Below, piece by piece: positions 38,698-45,499 of a stretch of 64,000 nucleotides of DNA. A program made the translations under genes and the position numbers. The stretch lies in contig WBOU01000018.1 in the NCBI GenBank assembly GCA_009268125.1, positions 62,001 through 126,000 of the forward strand, read 5' to 3'. Position 1 is the stretch's first letter; every line of letters begins with the position of its first letter. The notes beneath the pieces were generated by a model that made no database searches, had not been told where the DNA came from, and worked only from the letters and a program-made list of their open reading frames with translations. Origin of the DNA: Chloroflexia bacterium SDU3-3 (GTDB lineage Bacteria > Chloroflexota > Chloroflexia > Chloroflexales > Roseiflexaceae).

Positions 38698-39717
38698 TTA
38701 AGGTAATACTATTTTAGGATTCAATCCTGATGGAGGCCAAAGTGTATCAGATATCCCTACAAAAGGAGGAAGAGTAGTCCAAGGATCGCTAAGTTTCGCC
38801 CTCACATGTATTCGTAATATAGACCCTTCTGGTAACATATGGGGCAAATTAACCATACAACCATATGCTCCTGAACATGGCATCCGATTGATATACAGAT
38901 CAGCTAATCGTATATTCTCATTTCGCATTATGGCAGCGGTATGGCCCTCCACATGAGCTCGGTTTGGCATAGCACCGCTCATACCAGGAGTATCACGCGG
39001 AACCATCATCCCAGGACCATTCTCTCCGCTCTCTAACAATATAGATTCATTGCCTGTATCAAGTATACCTGTAGTCTTACTCCCTTTAGTCCCATAAGGC
39101 GGTAATGCATCACCAGGACACCCGGCATTATGCACCAACGCCCGCTCGACGCCCACGAAGAAGGTGTGGGCGGTTGCGACGGTGAGATTGTACATCACCT
39201 GCGGCTCGGCATCCAGCCACAGCACCAGGGTGAGGGCGTAGCTGCCGTCGGCGCGGCGCACGTGCGCGCCATCCCACAGGTCGCCAGCAGCCACCCAGCC
39301 GCGCTCCAACGTGTAGAACGGGTGCTCGGGCGTGGTCTCCACATGCTCGCCGCCCACGCTCAGGTGGACCTGGGCCGCGTCGGTGTGCAGCATCACGGCG
39401 GTGACAGGGTAGTAGCCGGTGGAGCGCGTGGTCGCATCCCAAGCCAGCACCAGCTCGCCCACCGCAATCGTGCTGATCGGGCGCAGGCCGGAGGCGGTAG
39501 TCACCAGTGTGTCGGCGCTGAAGCTGTTGCGCAGGCACTGCTCCACCACCGCCTCGATCAGCTCGCCCGCCTCATCGGCCTTGTTCGCGCTGTGCTCCAC
39601 GCCCTCCGCAAGCGTGTCATCCAGCACGCGGAACGCCGCCTTGCCCGCGTCGGCGACGGTCGTGCCCACAATTGTGCGTTCGGCCACCACGCTCTCGGGG
39701 CCGTAGGCGTAGAGCAC
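38698..39717 (-). CDS. Polymorphic toxin cassette 2: Hint domain + DddA/SCP1.201-like deaminase tip (5'-truncated)
   Basis: A 339-residue frame from a GTG at 39717 without a clear ribosome site. Residues 1-64 (LYAYGPESVVAERTIVGTT...AVVEQCLRN) look like the end of a large carrier protein. Upstream, GSPRFLHGKIRSDGTQ continues in frame until a TGA at 39775-39777, which lies in a small inverted repeat, so the gene seems truncated. Residues 65-199 form a Hint domain (SFSADTLVTTASGL, TTPEHPF, ALVHNAG). Residues 200-339 are an SCP1.201/DddA-like deaminase with His255-x-Glu257 in AHVEGHTAAIM, PC(x5)C (Cys281, Cys287) and LPHMLPEGSILRIHV. The tip is different from that of cassette 1. The catalytic residues are intact. 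Confidence 0.78.
   Translation of the reverse strand: MLYAYGPESVVAERTIVGTTVADAGKAAFRVLDDTLAEGVEHSANKADEAGELIEAVVEQCLRNSFSADTLVTTASGLRPISTIAVGELVLAWDATTRSTGYYPVTAVMLHTDAAQVHLSVGGEHVETTPEHPFYTLERGWVAAGDLWDGAHVRRADGSYALTLVLWLDAEPQVMYNLTVATAHTFFVGVERALVHNAGCPGDALPPYGTKGSKTTGILDTGNESILLESGENGPGMMVPRDTPGMSGAMPNRAHVEGHTAAIMRNENIRLADLYINRMPCSGAYGCMVNLPHMLPEGSILRIHVRAKLSDPWTTLPPFVGISDTLWPPSGLNPKIVLP
39118..39526 (-). repeat. 409-bp Hint-coding direct repeat, copy 2
   Basis: Partner of 37514-37922. Sequence identity stops sharply at both ends: at the VHNAG junction with the toxin tip and just before SFSADTLV. Confidence 0.9.
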
Positions 39718-39955
39718 CTGGGTGCCATCCGAGCGGATCTTGCCGTGGAGGAATCTTGGACTGCCGGTGTGTGGTCAGCACCCGCATGCTGACTATATGC
39801 CCAGCATCGTTGCTGTTATCGAGGTCGTTCTCGATACGTTCCTGTGTCAAGAACGCAGAGATTCTGCAATACGTATCGCCTCTTGAAACTACTACATGTT
39901 GTGATAAAATGCACATATCGGTTGCTATTCGTCAACGCGCAAAGGAGCACGTGCC

Positions 39956-40435
39956 ATGCAACAGCAAGACCCTGATCGGGATGAGGAGCGTGACGAGCGC
40001 CCCCAGCCCATCACGCCGCGCCGCCCTGGCAGCTTTATCGACCAGCAGATCGCGCAGGCCGAGGCCGCCGGGCAGTTCGCCAACCTGCCTGGGCAAGGCC
40101 AACCGCTCCCATCCGCCGACGACCGCTTTGTGCCCGAGGAAGACCGGCTGGGCTATCGCATGCTGGGCACTACCGAGTTCTCGCCGCCCTGGATCGAGGC
40201 CCGCAAAGACATCGACGAGGAGCGCCGCCGGATCGATGGCTGGCTGGTGCACGCCAACGACCGCTGGCCCCACCTGGATGGCGCTGGCCGGACCAAGCTG
40301 CAGGGCGAGTTCCGCCAGAAGCTTGAGGGCCTGCGCAGCATGATTCTCGACTACAACCTGCGCGTGCCGCCGAGCGTGGGGCAGATGCGCGGCCTAGAGC
40401 TGGCCCGCGAGCTGCGGCGGCTGGGCGTCGAGTAG
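39956..40435 (+). CDS. DUF1992 (DnaJ homolog subfamily C member 28-like) protein
   Basis: A 159-residue soluble protein with AAAGGAG upstream of ATG 39956. It contains the DUF1992 signature: SFIDQQIAQAEAAGQFANLPGQGQPL (the family's AMARGEFDNLPGxGKPL motif), LGYRMLGTTEFSPPWIEARKDIDEE and a terminal YNLRVPPSVGQM segment (usual YNLIVP). The role is unproven; the domain occurs alone in bacteria and attached to J domains in eukaryotes. The upstream 160 bases, next to the truncated toxin, contain its promoter, and a clear intrinsic terminator follows. Confidence 0.85.
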   Translation: MQQQDPDRDEERDERPQPITPRRPGSFIDQQIAQAEAAGQFANLPGQGQPLPSADDRFVPEEDRLGYRMLGTTEFSPPWIEARKDIDEERRRIDGWLVHANDRWPHLDGAGRTKLQGEFRQKLEGLRSMILDYNLRVPPSVGQMRGLELARELRRLGVE

Positions 40436-40450
40436 CGATCCGAATATGTC

Positions 40451-40490
40451 GCGGCAGGCAGCTCGGTGGGCTGGCCTGCCGCCTTTTTTT
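40451..40490 (+). terminator. Intrinsic terminator after DUF1992 gene
   Basis: GCGGCAGGC (40451-40459) pairs with GCCTGCCGC (40474-40482) followed by seven T. Confidence 0.92.
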
Positions 40491-40636
40491 GACTGTCGCA
40501 TAGCCCGTGTGCGGCGTTGTGAAGCCGCAGAGCGCCGATTATAGCCCGTGGTATAATGCTTCTATCGACCACGCTGTCGAAAGCCTAAGCGGTATATCGA
40601 TACGCCTTTGGCCGTATCGCCAGCCGCTTTTTCTGT

Positions 40637-42562
40637 GTGCGATGGGGAGGATGTGCCCTGTTTTCCGATCTTGTCCTTGCGTTTAACGGCCTGATCACAT
40701 CGGCGGTGGTGATCGTGGCCTTCTCGCTTCTGGCCTATATCGCCCTGCAGAATCTGAATGCCCCGATCGCCCGTGCGCTGTGTGTGCTGCTGGCTGGCGT
40801 GGTGGTGGTGTTTGGCGGCGATGTGCTGCTCTCCGAGGCCCAGCGCGAGAGCACGATCCTGTTCCTGCTGCGGGCGCAGTGGCTGGGCGTGGTATGCGTG
40901 CCTGCGGGCTACCTGCACCTGGGCGACGCGCTGCTGAGCCAGAATGGCCTAACTTCGGCGCGCCGCAGGTGGATGGTGCTGGCCGCCTATGGCCTGAGCC
41001 TTGTGTTCTTGGCGCTGGCGGTGAGCGGCACGATGGTGGTGCGCGATGGCGTGGCGCGCGGCCCGCTGGCCCAGTTTACCGCAGGCCCGCTGTTCTGGCT
41101 GTTCGCCATCTACTTCGCGCTGGCCTGCTTCGGCGGGCTGCGGGCGGTGTTCGAGGTGCGGCGCAGCGCGCTCACCGCCACGCTGCGGCGGCGGCTGACC
41201 TACCTCAGCTTTACCTTCTTCGCCCCGGCGCTGGCGGTCTTTCCCTACCTGGTGGCGGCGGGCGCGATCGCGATTTTTCCGACCTGGGTGCTGCAGCTGC
41301 TCTCGGCTGCGGTGAACTGCGTGGTGGCGGTGATGCTGATCGTGATGGTCTACTCGATCGGCATGCAGGGCCTGCTGCTGCCCGATAGGCTGATCAAGCA
41401 GGATTTCGTGCGCTGGGGGCTCTACGGCCCCTTTGTGGGCGTGACCCTGATCCTGTTTCTGCGCATGGTGCCGCCGCTGGCGCGCTGGATCGGTCTGCCG
41501 AGCGAGATGCTGCTGACCTTCGGCGTGATGGTGATGACGGTGATCATGCCTATTTTGGTCAGCCGGGTGCGACCCTATCTGGACACCCTGATCTACGCCC
41601 AGGACCGCGCCGAGATCGACTACCTGCGCGAGCTGCCGCGCCACACCTTCACCTACGCCGATCTGCGCAGCCTGCTTGAGAATACGCTGGTGGTGGTGTG
41701 TGGCGCGCTGCGGGTGGAGACGGGCTTTGTGGCCGCGCCCGATGAGGGCCAGGGCTATACGATCAAGACGCTGGTGGGGGTGCGGCGCGAGATCAAGCAG
41801 TTTGTGGCCGAGCACCCGCTGATCGAGGTGATGGCCCAGGCCCGCGCCGCGCCGCCCCACGAGCCGGGCAGCGTGCCGCCCACCGAGTCGTTTGTGCGCT
41901 GCAATGGGTTCTGCCTGCTGCCCCTGCGCGGCCCAGAGGGCGATTTCCTGGGCGCGCTGGGTGTGGCCTACCCGCAGGGCGGCCTAACCGCTGAGGCCCG
42001 CCGCCTGATCGGCGTGATGGCCCACCAGATGGAGCTGGCGCTGGCCACCGTGACCATGCAGCAGCGCCTGTTCGATACCCTGCGCGGCATGGCTCCCGAG
42101 ATGGAGTCGCTGCAGAAGCTGAACACGCGGCTGGAGCAGGCCACCCCGGCCTCGCTAGAGGAGCTGGAGACCGAGGTGGCGCTGCTGCCCGAGTTCCCGC
42201 AGCTGGTGAAGGATGCCCTGGCCCACTACTGGGGCGGCGTGAAGCTGTCGGACAGCCCGCTGCTGGGCCTGCGCACCGTGCGCCGCGCGCTGGGCGACCA
42301 GGGCGGTAGCCCGACCAGGGCGCTGCAGGCGGTGCTGCGCCGCGCGATCGAGAACATCCGCCCGACCGAGCAGCTCGACCCCTCGGCCCAGGAGTGGCTG
42401 ATGTACAACATCCTTGAGATGCGCTTCCTGCAGGGCAAGCGGGTGCGCGACACCGCCGAGCGCCTGGCGATGAGCGAGTCCGATCTGTATCGCAAGCAGC
42501 GCGCCGCGATCGAGGAGGTGGCCCGCCAGATCGCGCTGATGGAGGAGGCCGAGCAGCGCTAG
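40637..42562 (+). CDS. Membrane GAF-domain regulator with C-terminal helix-turn-helix
   Basis: A large signalling protein of about 640 residues. The start is uncertain: the frame opens with a GTG at 40637 but the best ribosome-like site (GGGGAGG) lies just inside, so the true start may be a few codons later. The N-terminal third has seven or eight membrane helices, like the 7TM sensor regions of some histidine kinases. It is followed by a GAF domain (about 330-465: LLENTLVVVCGALRVETGFVA...GFCLLPLRGPEGDFLGALGVAYPQGG) and a short coiled region. The C-terminus is an HTH (YNILEMRFLQGKRVRDTAERLAMSESDLYRKQRAAIEEVA). No kinase or receiver domain is present. It is perhaps a one-component membrane regulator; DNA target unknown. 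A TATAAT box at 40552-40557 lies upstream. Confidence 0.75.
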   Translation: MRWGGCALFSDLVLAFNGLITSAVVIVAFSLLAYIALQNLNAPIARALCVLLAGVVVVFGGDVLLSEAQRESTILFLLRAQWLGVVCVPAGYLHLGDALLSQNGLTSARRRWMVLAAYGLSLVFLALAVSGTMVVRDGVARGPLAQFTAGPLFWLFAIYFALACFGGLRAVFEVRRSALTATLRRRLTYLSFTFFAPALAVFPYLVAAGAIAIFPTWVLQLLSAAVNCVVAVMLIVMVYSIGMQGLLLPDRLIKQDFVRWGLYGPFVGVTLILFLRMVPPLARWIGLPSEMLLTFGVMVMTVIMPILVSRVRPYLDTLIYAQDRAEIDYLRELPRHTFTYADLRSLLENTLVVVCGALRVETGFVAAPDEGQGYTIKTLVGVRREIKQFVAEHPLIEVMAQARAAPPHEPGSVPPTESFVRCNGFCLLPLRGPEGDFLGALGVAYPQGGLTAEARRLIGVMAHQMELALATVTMQQRLFDTLRGMAPEMESLQKLNTRLEQATPASLEELETEVALLPEFPQLVKDALAHYWGGVKLSDSPLLGLRTVRRALGDQGGSPTRALQAVLRRAIENIRPTEQLDPSAQEWLMYNILEMRFLQGKRVRDTAERLAMSESDLYRKQRAAIEEVARQIALMEEAEQR

Positions 42563-42575
42563 TCGAGGTTCTATG

Positions 42576-43247
42576 TTAGGCAAGGCCACGGGCGTCGCCT
42601 GTGGCCTTCTCTCTTGTCGCGGGGATGTGCTGGGCCACGGGGAACTGCATAGTGAAGCCGCAGATGGCCAGCGCCAGCAGCGGCCTGAGCTGGCCGATGG
42701 GCGGAAAGTGCCGCTCGTCGGCGGTGACGCGCCAGGGCCGCAGCAGCCGCACCGCGCCGCGCGCGCTGGGAGTGGTCCGCTTCCAGCCGCCCTCGCTGGC
42801 CTGGATGATCGCGGGCGGCGCGGGCAGCCAGGCGCTGCTGGCGGGCAGGGGCGGGCCATAGGACTGGGAGTCGATGCTGAAGAAGGGCGAGCCGCCCAGC
42901 AGCGCGCTGAAGTGGCCAAGCCCCGGCCCCGAGCTGAAATCGGCCAGCCGCTTGGGGATGGCCCAGTTGGCGATACCGCTTGCCACGCTGGCCTGGGTGG
43001 AGACATAGATGCGGCTGATCGTCCAGCCGCGCTGGCCGCCCGCCGCCACCCTGCCGGGTATGAACAGCAGCTCGTGGTATGGCCCCACGCCCGAGGCGCT
43101 GTAGCGCACGCACATCACCGCGCCGAGCTGATCGCGCTGGGCGGGCACATCTGGCGCCCAGCGGCGGATGAAGCTGGCGGGAAAACGGTAGAGCAGCACG
43201 ATGCCGCTGCCGTTCAGCTCCCATGGTGGCGGGACAATCTCGCTCAT
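42576..43247 (-). CDS. Acetoacetate-decarboxylase-family protein
   Basis: A 223-residue protein resembling the acetoacetate decarboxylase superfamily. It shows PPPWELNGSGIVLLYRFP, GVGPYHELLFIPGRV (where true decarboxylases have a YxE motif), ISRIYVSTQASVASGIANWAIPKRLADF (a match to the conserved GREIWGFPKKLA region) and GFTMQFPVAQHIP. The catalytic Lys of classic acetoacetate decarboxylase seems to lie in the IPKRLADF segment, but this group is often divergent and substrate unknown. Its start overlaps the stop of the upstream spermidine-synthase-like gene (ATGA), showing a two-gene operon. Confidence 0.75.
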   Translation of the reverse strand: MSEIVPPPWELNGSGIVLLYRFPASFIRRWAPDVPAQRDQLGAVMCVRYSASGVGPYHELLFIPGRVAAGGQRGWTISRIYVSTQASVASGIANWAIPKRLADFSSGPGLGHFSALLGGSPFFSIDSQSYGPPLPASSAWLPAPPAIIQASEGGWKRTTPSARGAVRLLRPWRVTADERHFPPIGQLRPLLALAICGFTMQFPVAQHIPATREKATGDARGLA

Positions 43248-44164
43248 TTTTGCTCCTTTGCTTCTTCGGTCACTTGGTCGCTGAGCACCGCCGTGCGCTC
43301 GCGCCCCACACCCAGGCTGCGCAGCAGCCCGCGCAGGCTGGTGATCTGGCCAGCGCGCTCGGCGAAGGGAAAATCGAACTGGTGCTGCTGGGCCAGCGCC
43401 TGGGCGCGGCGGATGATCTCGGCGTGGCTCAGGTTGCTGCGGTCGCCGCCGATCAGCACAGCCCCGTGCTTGAGCGCCACCGCCGCGCTGTGGCGAAAGC
43501 TGGCCTCGAAGGTGGCCAGCTTCTCGGGGAAATGTGGGTCGGAGGCCAGCGTGTTGACGGCGATCACGCCCTCGGGGCGCAGGCAGCCCTTGCAGATGCG
43601 GTAGAACTCGCGCGTGGCCAGGTGGTCGAGGTCGTCGCTGGCGTCGCGGAAGGCGTCCATCACCAGGATGTCGTAGCGCTGCTCGGTGCGCTCAAGGTAG
43701 CTGCGGGCGTCGGATACCACCAGGCGCTGGCGCTGGTCGAACTGCAGGCCGAAGAAGCGCTCGGCCAGCGGGCCGACCCTGGCGTCGATCTCGATATTGT
43801 CGATGGTGGCCTGGGGCAGGTGGTGGTAGAGCACCAGCGAGAGCCGCCCGCCCGCCAGCCCCAGCAGGCCGATGCGGGCGGGCGCGGGCTGCCAGATCAG
43901 GCTAAGCGCCGCCGCCTGGGTGTACTCGGCGATCAGGTGCAGCGGGCGGCGCAGATCGATGCGCGACATAGGGCCATCCAGCTCGCCATCGCTATTGACA
44001 AAGTAGAAGTGGATCTGGTGGCCCTGCTTGATGATCCGAATGCGGTGTAGGGCGGTGGTCACATCGGCCAGCGTACCGTCAGGCATGGCGTGAAGCGGCC
44101 CGAGCCGGGCGGCAAGCTCGTCGATATGCTGTCGCTGCCACGGTGCTGCGGCGAGGTGCTGCAT
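43244..44164 (-). CDS. Spermidine-synthase-like methyltransferase-fold protein
   Basis: A 306-residue protein (ATG 44164, MQHLAAAPW, behind AGGAAG; a GTG at 44203 is a weaker alternative). The Rossmann core resembles spermidine synthase: ARIGLLGLAGGRLSLVLY (motif I), IDNIEIDARV (motif with acidic residue), VVSDARSYLERTEQRYDILVMDAFRD and EFYRICKGCLRPEGVIAVN. It has no aminopropyl-acceptor pocket residues that I can recognise, so a polyamine role is unsure. It may be an SAM-dependent enzyme of the fused spermidine-synthase-like group. Coupled by ATGA overlap to the acetoacetate-decarboxylase-like gene. Confidence 0.75.
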   Translation of the reverse strand: MQHLAAAPWQRQHIDELAARLGPLHAMPDGTLADVTTALHRIRIIKQGHQIHFYFVNSDGELDGPMSRIDLRRPLHLIAEYTQAAALSLIWQPAPARIGLLGLAGGRLSLVLYHHLPQATIDNIEIDARVGPLAERFFGLQFDQRQRLVVSDARSYLERTEQRYDILVMDAFRDASDDLDHLATREFYRICKGCLRPEGVIAVNTLASDPHFPEKLATFEASFRHSAAVALKHGAVLIGGDRSNLSHAEIIRRAQALAQQHQFDFPFAERAGQITSLRGLLRSLGVGRERTAVLSDQVTEEAKEQK

Positions 44165-44243
44165 GGCTAGGTTGACTTCCTGTGGGTAGAAAGGCGTGTG
44201 CACTAGGTAGGGTCTACGCGTTCTTTCGTCACCAAAGATTCTT

Positions 44244-44354
44244 TACCACGAAGACGCGAAGACGCGAAAGTCGTATCACTGCTTTCTTCAAATCTTCATG
44301 CCTTCGTGGTACTGGCTCCCTTTTGTTCCTTGGAGTCTTGGAGTCCTGGTGGTG
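44244..44354. repeat. Octamer-repeat cluster with inverted arms
   Basis: CCACGAAGACGCGAAGACGC (44244-44270) faces its inverse CTTCATGCCTTCGTGGTA (44285-44311). A CACCAAG-type element follows in inverse form (44328-44354). The arms can form a hairpin between the divergent methyltransferase-like and ctaA genes. Confidence 0.75.
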
Positions 44355-44464
44355 AAAAAGTTCTGCCGAACGAGAACGCATCGGCCCTGGTGCGCTCGGT
44401 GCTATTGTAGCACTGCCCGCCGCCTGTGATACAATCTACCAAAATACCAGCTTAGGGAAGGCCA

Positions 44465-45412
44465 ATGAACCTCTCACGATTCGCGCGGTACGCATGGGGC
44501 GTGCTGGCATGGAATATTCTGGTGATCCTGTGGGGCGCGGTGGTGCGCGCCACCGGCTCGGGGGCTGGCTGCGGGGCGCACTGGCCGCAGTGCAACGGCC
44601 AGATCATCCCGCGCGCGCCCTCGGTCGAGACAATGATCGAGTTCTCGCACCGCCTGACGAGCGGCCTGGCGCTGCTGTCGGTGCTGGGCATGCTGATCTG
44701 GGCGCTGCGGGCCTTCCCAAAGGGCCATGCGGTGCGCCAGGCTGCGATCGCCTCGATGGTGTTTATGGTGATCGAGGCCCTGATCGGTGCGGCGATCGTG
44801 CTGCTGCGCTATGTGGCCCACAACCAGTCGCTGGAGCGCGGGGTGTCGGGCGGTCTGCACCTGGTCAACACCTTCCTGCTGCTGGCGGCGCTGGTGCTGA
44901 CCGCCTGGTGGGCCTCGGGCGGGGCGGTGTGGCGGCTGCGCGGGCAGGGCCTGCTGGCCTGGCTGCTGGGCGCGGGCCTGGCCGGGGCGCTGCTGCTGGG
45001 GGCCAGCGGGGCGATCGCAGCCCTGGGCGACACGCTGTTCCCATCAGACTCGCTGGCCGAGGGCATCCAGCAGGATTTCTCGGCGGCGGCCCACCTGTTT
45101 GTGCAGCTGCGCGTGTTCCACCCCGTGATCGCGGTGCTGGTGGGGGCCTACTCGGTGGCTATTGGCTGGCTGGCCGCCCGGCAGCGGCCCAGCGTGGGCA
45201 CGCGGCGCGCGGCGCTGGCGCTCACCGCGCTGTTTGTGCTGCAGGGGCTGGTGGGCGTGGTCAACCTGGTGCTGCTGGCCCCGGTGCCGATGCAGATCAT
45301 CCACCTGCTGCTGGCCGACCTAGTCTGGATCGCGCTGGTGCTGCTGGCCAATACCGCGCTGGCCGAGCCTGCGGCGGTGGCGCTGCCCCGCATGGCCGAG
45401 GCCCAGCGCTAG
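44465..45412 (+). CDS. ctaA: Heme A synthase (COX15/CtaA family)
   Basis: Inner-membrane monooxygenase converting heme O to heme A for aa3-type cytochrome oxidase. The 315-residue protein has eight membrane helices and the paired heme-ligand histidines: EFSHRLTSG after helix II, SGGLHLVNTFL, LRVFHPVIAVLVGAY and IIHLLLADLVW. The early GCGAHWPQCNGQIIP Cys pair is the conserved CGxxWPxCxG motif near the substrate site. Start ATG 44465 follows GGGAAGGCCA. It implies an aerobic respiratory chain. No ctaB or cox genes are in the window. Confidence 0.93.
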   Translation: MNLSRFARYAWGVLAWNILVILWGAVVRATGSGAGCGAHWPQCNGQIIPRAPSVETMIEFSHRLTSGLALLSVLGMLIWALRAFPKGHAVRQAAIASMVFMVIEALIGAAIVLLRYVAHNQSLERGVSGGLHLVNTFLLLAALVLTAWWASGGAVWRLRGQGLLAWLLGAGLAGALLLGASGAIAALGDTLFPSDSLAEGIQQDFSAAAHLFVQLRVFHPVIAVLVGAYSVAIGWLAARQRPSVGTRRAALALTALFVLQGLVGVVNLVLLAPVPMQIIHLLLADLVWIALVLLANTALAEPAAVALPRMAEAQR

Positions 45413-45499
45413 GCCTTGCAGTGCGCGGCAGTTCCCCAACGGTGATGTGTGCTCTTGGGCGGCGGGCATATGCTCGCCGCTTTCTATGGCGTAACAGGC

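Noticed and set aside
39617..39916. 99-codon minus-strand frame upstream of toxin 2
   Set aside because: Mostly an out-of-frame reading of the truncated toxin's N-terminal part; upstream portion has no homology signal or start site.
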